This document shows, piece by piece, positions 51,464-60,118 of a DNA stretch of 64,000 nt (positions within the stretch are counted from its first letter, which is position 1; each line of letters begins with the position of its first letter). The stretch is from Silvania hatchlandensis. GTDB taxonomy: Bacteria > Pseudomonadota > Gammaproteobacteria > Enterobacterales > Enterobacteriaceae. Both the position numbers and the translations under genes were made by a program. The notes under the pieces are model-generated. The model made no database searches. It worked only from the letters and a program-made list of their open reading frames with translations, and was not told the origin of the DNA. The stretch spans positions 1 through 64,000 of the forward strand of contig NZ_JAMGZK010000046.1 of NCBI RefSeq assembly GCF_025564065.1, written 5' to 3'.

Positions 51464-52360
51464 ATGATTAATTTGAAAGCGGTCATTCCGGTAGCGGGTC
51501 TGGGCATGCATTTGCTCCCGGCCACAAAAGCCATTCCTAAAGAGATGCTGCCGATCGTTGACAAGCCGATGATTCAGTACATCGTCGACGAGATTGTTGC
51601 TGCAGGGATCAAAGAAATCGTTCTGGTCACCCATTCTTCCAAGAATGCGGTAGAAAACCACTTCGACACCTCCTACGAACTTGAAGCCCTTCTGGAGCAG
51701 CGCGTTAAGCGTCAGCTGCTGGCAGAAGTGCAATCGATCTGCCCGCCAGGCGTGACCATTATGAACGTTCGCCAGGCGCAACCGCTGGGTCTGGGGCATT
51801 CCATTCTGTGCGCGCGCCCGGTTGTGGGTGACAACCCGTTTGTGGTCGTATTACCGGACATTATTCTCGATAACGCCTCCGCCGATCCGCTGCGCTACAA
51901 CCTGGCGGCGATGGTGGCGCGTTTCAACGAGACCGGCCGCAGCCAGGTGCTGGCGAAGCGCATGAAAGGCGACCTGTCCGAATACTCGGTTATCCAGACT
52001 AAAGAGCCGCTGGATTCCGAAGGGAAAGTCAGCCGTATCGTTGAGTTTATCGAGAAACCGGATCAGCCGCAGACGCTTGATTCTGATCTGATGGCCGTGG
52101 GGCGTTATGTATTAAATGCTGAAATCTGGGCCGAACTGGAACGTACTGAGCCAGGTGCCTGGGATCGTATTCAACTGACAGATGCTATCGCTGAAATGGC
52201 GAAGAAACAGTCCGTCGATGCCATGCTAATGACCGGCGAAAGCTACGACTGCGGTAAGAAAATTGGCTACATGCAAGCTTTTGTTCAATACGGCCTGCGT
52301 AACCATAAAGAAGGTCAGAAGTTCCGGGAAAGCATGAAGAAATTATTAACTAACGATTAA
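51464..52360 (+). CDS. galF: GalF, GalU-like UDP-glucose pyrophosphorylase subunit
   Basis: This 298-residue protein is homologous to GalU but has [20 protein letters not shown] near residue 13, where GalU has a threonine-arginine pair needed for catalysis. That substitution identifies GalF, which has little activity itself and is thought to stabilise GalU and raise UDP-glucose supply. AAGGTGGAAG precedes the ATG. It marks the left border of the O-antigen locus in enterobacteria. Confidence 0.96.
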   Translation: MINLKAVIPVAGLGMHLLPATKAIPKEMLPIVDKPMIQYIVDEIVAAGIKEIVLVTHSSKNAVENHFDTSYELEALLEQRVKRQLLAEVQSICPPGVTIMNVRQAQPLGLGHSILCARPVVGDNPFVVVLPDIILDNASADPLRYNLAAMVARFNETGRSQVLAKRMKGDLSEYSVIQTKEPLDSEGKVSRIVEFIEKPDQPQTLDSDLMAVGRYVLNAEIWAELERTEPGAWDRIQLTDAIAEMAKKQSVDAMLMTGESYDCGKKIGYMQAFVQYGLRNHKEGQKFRESMKKLLTND

Positions 52361-52379
52361 TATCCGGTTAGCGTATTCG

Positions 52380-52440
52380 AAACGGCAGTGGATCATTCAG
52401 GAACCTAATCGGTTCTGATGAATGCCACTGCCGTTTTGTA
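52380..52440 (+). terminator. galF terminator
   Basis: A perfect 12-bp outer stem (AAACGGCAGTGG, 52380-52391, with CCACTGCCGTTT, 52425-52436) encloses an inner imperfect stem and ends in TTTTGTATTTC. It begins 20 bases after the galF stop and should insulate galF from the O-antigen operon. Confidence 0.85.
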
Positions 52441-52619
52441 TTTCTGAATATATTCTTAAATTTCAGTCGGTTAGTTGCTGGTTTTTTGTATAGTAAGCCT
52501 GTTTTTTTCCCTTGTTTCTACAGGCATTTAATACGACAATTATTGGCTGACTTGCCGGTAATCCGGCGTGCCATTTGTTGTCTTCAGACCGCAAAGAAAG
52601 TCCACATTCTGACCATGCT

Positions 52620-52658
52620 CAGTGCTCTGGTAGCTGTTAAGCCAGGGGCGGTAGCGTG
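52620..52658 (+). promoter_or_regulatory. JUMPstart/ops element of the O-antigen operon
   Basis: The sequence is a complete 39-bp JUMPstart copy from CAGTGCTCTGG to GGTAGCGTG, with the ops core at 52647-52658. RfaH binding here lets RNA polymerase read the long O-antigen operon. The rmlB start follows 76 bp downstream. Confidence 0.95.
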
Positions 52659-52734
52659 GTTGTTTTCTGGCATGGTGCTCCAGTGCCGTTCCAGAATTCA
52701 TTATCCGATCTCTTCATTTAACGGAAATTAACGC

Positions 52735-53820
52735 GTGAAAATTCTTGTTACGGGTGGTGCTGGTTTTATTGGCTCTGCGGTTGTACGACATATTATTCAA
52801 AACACTCTGGATGAAGTGGTTAATGTCGATAAATTGACCTATGCCGGTAACCTGGAATCACTGGCTGAGGTGAGCAGTAGCCAGCGTTACGTTTTTGAGC
52901 ATGCTGATATCTGCGATAAAGCGGCCATGGAACGTATTTTTGCGGAGCATAAGCCGGATGCGGTGATGCATCTGGCGGCAGAAAGCCACGTTGATCGGTC
53001 TATTACCGGCCCGGCTGCATTTATCGAGACCAATATTGTCGGTACTTATGTACTGCTCGAAGCCGCCAGAGCCTATTGGTCAATGCTTACCGAAGAGGCG
53101 AAACAAGCATTTCGCTTCCATCATATTTCCACTGACGAAGTGTATGGCGATTTGCCGCATCCTGATGAGCACACTGCCGGTACTGAGCTGCCGCTGTTTA
53201 CGGAAGAAACGGCCTATGCGCCAAGCAGCCCGTATTCCGCCTCTAAGGCATCAAGCGATCACCTGGTGCGCGCATGGTTACGTACCTACGGATTCCCGAC
53301 CATTGTCACCAACTGTTCGAATAACTACGGGCCTTATCATTTTCCTGAAAAGCTGATCCCTCTGGTGATTTTGAATGCGTTGGATGGGAAAGCGCTGCCT
53401 ATATATGGCAAAGGCGATCAGATCCGTGACTGGCTGTATGTTGAGGATCACGCGCGTGCGCTGTACACCGTTGTGACCACTGGCGTTGTAGGTGAGACCT
53501 ACAACATTGGCGGCCATAATGAGAAGCAGAACCTGGAAGTGGTTCACACCATTTGTAATTTGCTCGATGAGATCGTACCGAAAGACGGCTCTTATCGCGA
53601 TCAGATCACCTATGTGGCTGACCGTCCGGGGCATGACCGCCGTTACGCCATTGATGCTGAGAAGATTAACCAGACACTGGGGTGGAAACCGCAGGAGACG
53701 TTTGAAAGCGGGATCCGTAAAACCGTGGAATGGTATCTGGCTAATACCCAATGGGTAGAAAATGTGAAAAGCGGCAATTATCAGTCGTGGATAGAGCAGA
53801 ATTACGGAGAACGTCAGTAG
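52735..53820 (+). CDS. rmlB: dTDP-glucose 4,6-dehydratase (RmlB/RfbB)
   Basis: This 361-residue dehydratase makes dTDP-4-keto-6-deoxyglucose. The start is GTG, as in E. coli rfbB. The NAD motif [14 protein letters not shown], the active-site [14 protein letters not shown] and the [10 protein letters not shown] tyrosine-lysine pair are intact, and the protein ends in NYGERQ with the usual length. The frame looks fully functional. It is the first gene after JUMPstart, where rmlBDAC usually stands, but here the next gene (rmlD) is dead and rmlA and rmlC are absent. The ECA-type RffG elsewhere in the genome could perform the same reaction. Confidence 0.96.
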   Translation: MKILVTGGAGFIGSAVVRHIIQNTLDEVVNVDKLTYAGNLESLAEVSSSQRYVFEHADICDKAAMERIFAEHKPDAVMHLAAESHVDRSITGPAAFIETNIVGTYVLLEAARAYWSMLTEEAKQAFRFHHISTDEVYGDLPHPDEHTAGTELPLFTEETAYAPSSPYSASKASSDHLVRAWLRTYGFPTIVTNCSNNYGPYHFPEKLIPLVILNALDGKALPIYGKGDQIRDWLYVEDHARALYTVVTTGVVGETYNIGGHNEKQNLEVVHTICNLLDEIVPKDGSYRDQITYVADRPGHDRRYAIDAEKINQTLGWKPQETFESGIRKTVEWYLANTQWVENVKSGNYQSWIEQNYGERQ

Positions 53821-54625
53821 AGAATATCCTGTTGTTCGGTAAAACAAGGTGGTGGACTGGGAATCCGCTCAAGTAGTTAGGTAGCCTGGGTGCCGTCGAT
53901 GTTCTATCCAGCGAATATTACGGTTATTTCATTAATCCTGAAGGCATTGTGGAAACCGAAAACTGCTTCAAGTTAGATGTTATCAAGGACACCACCGTAC
54001 ATAGCAACGCTGAACTGGAGCAATTCTTGAACGCGATAAGCGTTGAGTCATGTATGTAAGAAGCTGCCAAAATTGGTACTTGGGTTGAATATTATTCGAC
54101 TGACTATGTTTTAACCGGCGACGGAGAAATCCTATGGTTTGAAACAGAGGCCACTGCACCATAGAATTTTTACGGTGAAACCAAACTGGCCGGTAAGAAA
54201 GAGTGCCAGGCAGCTACGCTCGTCACTTAATTTTTATCACGAGTATGGTTCAAACAGGTAAAGATAATTAATTTGGCAAATCGATGCTATGTTATTGCCA
54301 AGAATTGCGCGGAAATGATAGGTCACTAACGATTAGCAAATGAATTCCACTGGGCGCAGAGCTGCTAGCAAATTTTACTGCCTATGCGAAACGTGTTGCG
54401 CCGAAGAGAACTGGAGAGGACGGGTTTAATCAATTGGTGCCGATTAGCGCGAAGCCCTGGCATGATTATGCGGCCCTGGTATTTAATGAAGCCTATAAGG
54501 CAGACATTGAACTATCAAACACCCAACTTAATGCGGTTTCTGGCAGTGCTTACCTAACTCCGGCATGTTGCCACAATAAGTCCCGGTTAAAATTCTATAA
54601 TAACCGCATAACATTAATATATTGA
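53821..54625 (+). pseudogene. rmlD: rmlD (dTDP-4-dehydrorhamnose reductase) pseudogene
   Basis: Conceptual translation from 53823 gives NILLFGKT, then segments that align along RmlD: FINPEG, YYSTDYV, FYGETKLAGKK. After a frameshift near 54230-54260 it continues in another frame with LGAELLANFTAYAKRVA, HDYAALVFNEAYKA and LNAVSGSAYLTPA. The start codon is lost (GAG in place of ATG next to the rmlB stop). In-frame stops occur at 53874, 54057, 54162 and 54228, and another at 54341 in the second frame. The C-terminal 30 or so residues are missing. The first 136 codons align without gaps, so decay was mostly by point mutation. The gene cannot make an active reductase. Confidence 0.9.
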
Positions 54626-54636
54626 AATAAAATTAT

Positions 54637-55887
54637 ATGAGCTTAATTAAAAATAGCATGTGGAATTTAGGTGGGTATGTAATACCTTCCCTTATTATTA
54701 TTCCATCCTTAGGCTATCTTGCCAGGGTTTTAGGACCAGAACTTTTTGGTATTTATACAATCGCGATAGCGATTGTGGGTTATGCTGGGATATTTGATGT
54801 TGGAATAAGTAGAGCGATTATTCGTGAAATAGCCTTATATAGGAACGATAAGCAAGAGCGAAAAAAAATAATATCAACAGCATCAGTTTTTATACTGACG
54901 TTCAGTAGCGTATGTATGATTTTACTGTACTTAAATATGGCCGAGTTAGTTAGGCTGTTGAATGTATCTGAAAAATATTTCTCAGAAGTCTTATTATCAT
55001 TAAAGCTGCTATTATTAACTATACCTTTCTTCTTGATTAATCAATTATGGCTTTCAATACTTGAAGGCGATGAAAAATTTGCAAATATTAATCTACAACG
55101 AACAATCAGTAGTTCAATGATCGCAGGATTACCGGCAGTGTTTGTTATTTTTATGCACTCATTGTATTCAGCGATATTAGGATTGGTGATAGCAAGGTTG
55201 CTATCACTATTAATAACTTACTTGGTTGTGTTACACTCTAAAATAGAACTAGGATTTACCTTTCATAAAAATACCTTCAAAAGATTAATTTTTTTCGGAG
55301 GATGGATTACTGTCAGTAATATCATTAGTCCTGTTATGGTATATTTTGACCGTTTTATCGTCTCAAATGTTATCGGTGCAGCATCCGTTGCTTTTTACAC
55401 TATTCCTTCAGAAGCGGTATCCAGATTAGGAATTTTGCCAGCAGCACTATCCAGGGCTATCTTTCCAAAGCTTAGTAGTCTAAAAAATCAGAATGATATA
55501 CGCGGTCAACTTTCACTTTCATATAAATTAGCGTGCGCTACATGCTTGCCCGTTGTGATTTTTGGAATTATTTTTTCTCCTCAGATAATATACTATTGGA
55601 TGGGGGCCGGCTACGTTGAAAATTGTGTCCCTGTATTACGTATTTTATTAGTTGGTTTTTTCTTTAATAGTATCGCACAAATTCCTTTTGCCTCAATTCA
55701 GGCTGCTGGAAAGGCGAGAACAACGGCATTACTTCATTGTGCTGAAATTGCGCCATATTTGCTTTTCCTTTACTTCATGATCGACCATTTTGGGATCATT
55801 GGAGCAGCATATGCATGGAGCGCAAGAATGCTAATTGATTGTGTGATTTTATTAATGTTAGCTGTAAGAACACACTCATTCAAGTAA
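54637..55887 (+). CDS. wzx: Wzx, O-antigen repeat-unit flippase
   Basis: This 416-residue membrane protein has about 12 predicted helices and belongs to the polysaccharide biosynthesis (MOP) family; SMWNLGGYVIPSLI at the start and the ARVLGPELFGIYTIAIAI segment are typical of O-antigen flippases. It would move the lipid-linked O unit across the inner membrane. The gene is strongly AT-rich, unlike the colanic acid genes, which marks the start of the acquired cassette. No good ribosome-binding site precedes the ATG. It begins 11 bases after the rmlD ruin. Confidence 0.92.
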   Translation: MSLIKNSMWNLGGYVIPSLIIIPSLGYLARVLGPELFGIYTIAIAIVGYAGIFDVGISRAIIREIALYRNDKQERKKIISTASVFILTFSSVCMILLYLNMAELVRLLNVSEKYFSEVLLSLKLLLLTIPFFLINQLWLSILEGDEKFANINLQRTISSSMIAGLPAVFVIFMHSLYSAILGLVIARLLSLLITYLVVLHSKIELGFTFHKNTFKRLIFFGGWITVSNIISPVMVYFDRFIVSNVIGAASVAFYTIPSEAVSRLGILPAALSRAIFPKLSSLKNQNDIRGQLSLSYKLACATCLPVVIFGIIFSPQIIYYWMGAGYVENCVPVLRILLVGFFFNSIAQIPFASIQAAGKARTTALLHCAEIAPYLLFLYFMIDHFGIIGAAYAWSARMLIDCVILLMLAVRTHSFK

Positions 55888-55895
55888 GGCGAGAT

Positions 55896-56882
55896 ATGTA
55901 CAATGTAATTATGGCAACATATAATGGCGAGAAATATGTTGTTGAGCAATTAGACAGTATTGTTAATCAAACTATTTTACCTCGCAGCATTATCATAAGA
56001 GATGATTGTTCAACCGACAATACTTGTTCTATTATCCGTGAATATATAAAAAACTATAGAGGAAGTGTTAGGTTTAATATAATAGAGCCATCTCAAAATT
56101 TAGGTTACGTTAAAAATTTTGATGTCTTATCAAGAGCTGCGGATGCGGAAATTGTTTTCTTTTGTGATCAAGATGATGTCTGGGTTAAAAACAAAGCTGA
56201 GATTATTTTAAATAAATTTAACGAGAATGCTTCTTTGAATTTGATATTCAGCGATGCAGAATTAGTCAATGATAAACTAGAAGAGATAGGATTACTCTGG
56301 AATTGCATCGGCTTCAATTTTGATAAAGATAGAATTACATTAGCTAGATTACATAAGAAAAGCGTTGTAACTGGAGCGACAATGGCTTGTCGAAGGGCGT
56401 TCTTACATACATTAGTCCCTTTTCCTGAAGATGTGCCTCATGATCTCTGGCTTTCTGCTTGTTCGACATTTCAAGGTTCAATCGGTATTTGCAAAGAGCC
56501 TTTAATAAAATATCGACAGCATTCTAATAATCAAATTGGTGTTAGAGAAAGCAATTTCCTTCAAAAGATATTAACTCCATTTAAATCCAATAAAATTAAA
56601 TTTAGAGTTCAACATTATAAGAATAATTATCAAATTAACGAAGCAATGGCTTCTTTTATTCCAAATTATAGAGATAGTACAGAGCATAAAGAAATTATGA
56701 TGTTTTTGACTTTCGTTGGCAGAATCTATCAGATCGATTTTTACAAGCATGATAATAAATATTCACATTTCGATACCATAAAGGCATATGTCAAATATAA
56801 TGATAAGAAACATATTCTCTTTAATCTAATTGACTTTTTCTGGGTTCACATAGCTGGTTTTAAACAGGGGGGAGGTAAATGA
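55896..56882 (+). CDS. GT2 glycosyltransferase of the O-antigen cluster
   Basis: This 328-residue GT-A enzyme starts MYNVIMATYNGEKYVVEQLD, with donor motif RDDCSTDNT near residue 37 and FFCDQDDVW near 90, which contains the metal-binding aspartates. This motif set is common in O-antigen transferases, including some rhamnosyltransferases, but the sugar cannot be told. The ATG at 55896 has AAGGCGAG before it; the frame is open upstream inside wzx. The gene is AT-rich and overlaps the next gene by 4 bp. Confidence 0.88.
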   Translation: MYNVIMATYNGEKYVVEQLDSIVNQTILPRSIIIRDDCSTDNTCSIIREYIKNYRGSVRFNIIEPSQNLGYVKNFDVLSRAADAEIVFFCDQDDVWVKNKAEIILNKFNENASLNLIFSDAELVNDKLEEIGLLWNCIGFNFDKDRITLARLHKKSVVTGATMACRRAFLHTLVPFPEDVPHDLWLSACSTFQGSIGICKEPLIKYRQHSNNQIGVRESNFLQKILTPFKSNKIKFRVQHYKNNYQINEAMASFIPNYRDSTEHKEIMMFLTFVGRIYQIDFYKHDNKYSHFDTIKAYVKYNDKKHILFNLIDFFWVHIAGFKQGGGK

Positions 56883-57661
56883 AACTTAAATTATTAGTCG
56901 TAATGTATAACAAAAAATTAATCGATAATGTTACGATTAAAAGTGCAAAATTAGCTGAAGAATCATTTCATGATTTTGAAATTATCGTTTGGGATAATAG
57001 TACAGACAGTGAGCTTCATGCTTGTAATGAAAAATTTGCAAAAGAAATGTCGTTAACTTACTTGTCTGATAATGAGAATTCAAAATTAAGTTATATTTAT
57101 AATAAAATCACAAGTGAATTTCAATTTGATTACTTGATCATTTCAGATGATGACTCTGAATATAGTGAAGAATATTTTGACCATTTGAAAAAATCACTTC
57201 AAAATGATCCAATCGTTACGATTCCAAGAGTTTATGTTACTAATAAATTACGTAGCCCAGCAAGAATGGGATTAATAGTTGGTAAACATCTTGATAGTAT
57301 TGTTCCAGGTATGCACAAGAATCTAATAGCTATCACTAGTGGTATGGTTATTTCTTCCAAACTAAAAGGGATAATGTCTCCTGTTTTTGATGAAAATTTA
57401 TCTTTTTATGGTGTTGATACTGAATTTTTTCTGAGATTGTCAGAACATAATATATCTGTGAATGTTATGGATGTAGATTTGGTGCATGAGATGTCAATGC
57501 ATAGTGAAAGTTATAAATTAACAAAAAAAGATCTCCCTAATAACTTTAGGTATTTAAATAATAAAAAAGCAACTATCTATATTTGTAATAAGAAATCATA
57601 CTGGCGTGGAATTCTTGCACGGGTATATTATGTTTTATATGAATTTTTAAAGATTAAGTAA
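56879..57661 (+). CDS. Small GT2-type glycosyltransferase of the O-antigen cluster
   Basis: This 260-residue protein looks like a short GT-A transferase: VVMYNKKLIDN at the start, WDNSTDSELHA in the place of the donor motif, and LIISDDDSEYSEEY near residue 90, carrying the acidic metal site. GVDTEFFLRL near 180 could hold the catalytic acid. The start overlaps the previous stop (ATGA). Specificity is unknown. Confidence 0.8.
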   Translation: MKLKLLVVMYNKKLIDNVTIKSAKLAEESFHDFEIIVWDNSTDSELHACNEKFAKEMSLTYLSDNENSKLSYIYNKITSEFQFDYLIISDDDSEYSEEYFDHLKKSLQNDPIVTIPRVYVTNKLRSPARMGLIVGKHLDSIVPGMHKNLIAITSGMVISSKLKGIMSPVFDENLSFYGVDTEFFLRLSEHNISVNVMDVDLVHEMSMHSESYKLTKKDLPNNFRYLNNKKATIYICNKKSYWRGILARVYYVLYEFLKIK

Positions 57662-57681
57662 AACTACTAAAAGAACATTTC

Positions 57682-58920
57682 ATGATAATATTTCAGTTGA
57701 CAGATATAATTGTAACTATCTTTTTGCTTTCTACGTTGATAACACTTGGATTAAAAAAGAACGTTACGGCTTTTATTTCATTATTGACAGTGCTGTATTG
57801 TTATTATGATTGGGTGTATTTGCAATTAAAGCATTACACTAACTATGAAATGTTTTTTCTATCAGGATATTCCAAAGAAATAGCAATATATTTGCTAATG
57901 ACATTTTTCGTATTTTATACAGCAAGTAATAAAAAGAAGATTGCTACTGTTATGCCAGCTATATTGCTAATAATGCTGGCATCGATAATGGGGATTTTAA
58001 ATCAAGACTTTTCTGCATTTCTGGTGGGTTTTAATTCCTATATTCCCATGTTGTTAATGTCGTTTGTTTTCAGGGTGTGTGATCGTGAAATTGACATCAC
58101 AAAATATTTATATTGTGTAATGCTCACAGTTGTTATTCCTAATGTTGTTTACTCTATTTATCAATTTGTTTATTACAAACAATTAGAAGATTTTTGGTTC
58201 TACGATTCGTTTATGCATTCCGGATTCGAATTGAACGAGTGGGACTACTTCCGTGATAATGCGGTGCGAGTTTTTGGTTTCTTTAGTAATACCCTATCAT
58301 TGACCTTTTTCTGTTTCTTTACACTTTTAGGTGTTTTGACCTATATAAAGAGAGGTAAATTGGTATTAACTTCTTTTGCATTAATACCAATGTTCCTGTC
58401 TGGAACACGAACCGTGTTTATCAGTTTATTCGTATATATTATGTTAATGCTTATATATAAAATTAAAATGCCGACAGGATTAAAAAAGCATCTATATGTA
58501 TTTACATGGGCTTCTGCGTTTATAAGCACTTTATTAATTATTTTAACGCTCAGTTCGGAAGCCTCGTCTTTAGGAAGAGTTGTTCAATGGCAAAACGCGA
58601 TCAATGAACTTATTTTACATCCATTAGGGCACGGTATAGGGTATGCTGGTGTAGGCCTCACAATTTGGCCAGATTCGAATGTCATTGCATTTATTTACAT
58701 GGTCGGGTGCATCGCGATTGGGGGAATTATTTATACTGTGTATAAGATCTCCAGAAAACTATCGTTGAGTCAAAATTTATCTTTTTTGTTTATCCTATTA
58801 GCATTATTTGTTGCAATGTATCAAAATGTGAGCGCAGTTATTATGCTGCCAATCATCGCTCTTATTATTGATAAAAGAACACCTGTTTCGAATCTCAGAT
58901 TAAATGATAATGAATCCTGA
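57682..58920 (+). CDS. wzy: Wzy, O-antigen polymerase
   Basis: This 412-residue protein is highly hydrophobic, with about 10-11 predicted helices and a periplasmic loop around residues 165-200 (FWFYDSFMHSGFELNEWD). The segment FLSGTRTVFISLFVY and a second loop ending HPLGHGIGYAG resemble Wzy/O-antigen polymerases. It would join O units at the periplasmic face. Sequence similarity between Wzy proteins is low, so the call rests on topology, the loop pattern and the context next to wzx and transferases. Confidence 0.85.
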   Translation: MIIFQLTDIIVTIFLLSTLITLGLKKNVTAFISLLTVLYCYYDWVYLQLKHYTNYEMFFLSGYSKEIAIYLLMTFFVFYTASNKKKIATVMPAILLIMLASIMGILNQDFSAFLVGFNSYIPMLLMSFVFRVCDREIDITKYLYCVMLTVVIPNVVYSIYQFVYYKQLEDFWFYDSFMHSGFELNEWDYFRDNAVRVFGFFSNTLSLTFFCFFTLLGVLTYIKRGKLVLTSFALIPMFLSGTRTVFISLFVYIMLMLIYKIKMPTGLKKHLYVFTWASAFISTLLIILTLSSEASSLGRVVQWQNAINELILHPLGHGIGYAGVGLTIWPDSNVIAFIYMVGCIAIGGIIYTVYKISRKLSLSQNLSFLFILLALFVAMYQNVSAVIMLPIIALIIDKRTPVSNLRLNDNES

Positions 58921-58977
58921 TTTTGTTCAACAGTAATACGTAAAAGAAATTTTGATTAAATAAAGCACTGGACAGTT

Positions 58978-60102
58978 ATGAAAAACGAAATAAACATAGT
59001 AGGTGAAAGAAAATATTATTTTGTTCATCTTTATAATGATTTTAGTGGAAGCCCTAGAGTATTACGTGAAATGGTTGAAATATTGCCAGGTAATCGTCAC
59101 GTAATTACAAGTAATACCAACGGGATTTTATCTGGAATAAATGATGTCAAATATAGTCATTTTAACTATCTTCCAGCAAGTAATCTTGTGGTTAAGTTGT
59201 TAGCATATTTAATTGCCAACATGAAAATTTTTTTTATATTGCTAAGGCTTCTTCGTGAAAACAAAAGAGATAGTAATTATGTAATTGTTAATACTATGCT
59301 ACCCTTCGGAGCTATGCTGGCTTCTAAAATAACAAAGTCCACACTGACATCTTATGTTCACGAAACTTCAATAAAGCCTTTTATATTAAAAAAGTTCCTA
59401 AGAAAAATCATTGAGTTGTGTGCTGATAATGTTGTTTTTGTCTCTAAGTTTCTGTATGAAAAAGAATTTTTTAAACAAATATCAAAGCAACAAGTAATTT
59501 ACAATCCTTTGAGCCCTCATTTAATTTCAGAAAGCAAAGATATTGATTTCTTGGCGAAATTCAATGATAGGAACGTGATTTTCATTTCGTCTTTACTTGA
59601 ATGCAAAGGAGTTAAAGATTTTATTCAAATAGCAGAGTTATCTTTTAGCGCGAATGATAATATAGTCTTTACCCTTGTATTGAATTGTACTGAAAAGCAG
59701 CTACATGATTTTTTAAAAGACACTCCTCTTCCGGAAAATATTGTTTTATTTAGGCGTCCAGCTGATTTGAGAAGATTGTATTTATCTTCGGCTATTGTTT
59801 TGAATTTAACAAATCCAAATCAGTGGTTAGAAACTTTTGGATTAACTTTGGCTGAAGGGATGGCGAATGGATCGATACCGATTGGACCTGAACTTGGCGG
59901 CCCTGTTGAATTAATAGACGAAACGTGCGGCTTTAATATTATTCATAGTGACCATGCATCAATCAGAAATAAAATTTTGTATGTCTTGTCAGATGTGGAA
60001 ATATTTGAGTTCTATGCAAAAAATGCCAAAGCAAAGAGTGAGGTTTTTTCTCTGGAAGTATACAAAGATAGAATTTTAAATTTTATCGATAATTCCTTAT
60101 GA
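58978..60102 (+). CDS. GT4-type glycosyltransferase of the O-antigen cluster
   Basis: This 374-residue protein has the GT-B layout: an N-terminal acceptor domain, a linker, and a C-terminal donor domain with NQWLETFGLTLAEGMANGSI, where the two glutamates match the EX7E pattern of family 4, followed by PIGPELGGPVELI. The N-terminal HLYNDFSGSPRVL is also seen in this family. The gene is AT-rich. The sugar and linkage are unknown. Confidence 0.85.
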   Translation: MKNEINIVGERKYYFVHLYNDFSGSPRVLREMVEILPGNRHVITSNTNGILSGINDVKYSHFNYLPASNLVVKLLAYLIANMKIFFILLRLLRENKRDSNYVIVNTMLPFGAMLASKITKSTLTSYVHETSIKPFILKKFLRKIIELCADNVVFVSKFLYEKEFFKQISKQQVIYNPLSPHLISESKDIDFLAKFNDRNVIFISSLLECKGVKDFIQIAELSFSANDNIVFTLVLNCTEKQLHDFLKDTPLPENIVLFRRPADLRRLYLSSAIVLNLTNPNQWLETFGLTLAEGMANGSIPIGPELGGPVELIDETCGFNIIHSDHASIRNKILYVLSDVEIFEFYAKNAKAKSEVFSLEVYKDRILNFIDNSL

Positions 60103-60118
60103 AATTAATGAATATAAA

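Larger units (their letters stand above)
52361..52734 (+). promoter_or_regulatory. 374-bp gap between galF and rmlB
   Basis: No gene was found. The gap holds the galF terminator, an AT-rich stretch around 52440-52510 likely to carry the O-antigen operon promoter, and an intact JUMPstart element. The promoter hexamers were not resolved with confidence. Confidence 0.6.

Noticed and set aside
52486-52731. 81-residue frame spanning the JUMPstart element.
   Set aside because: It overlaps a regulatory element entirely, has no ribosome-binding site, and its composition is unlike a real protein.
54434-54625. 63-residue open frame before wzx.
   Set aside because: It is the surviving C-terminal part of the rmlD pseudogene in its shifted frame, not an independent gene.
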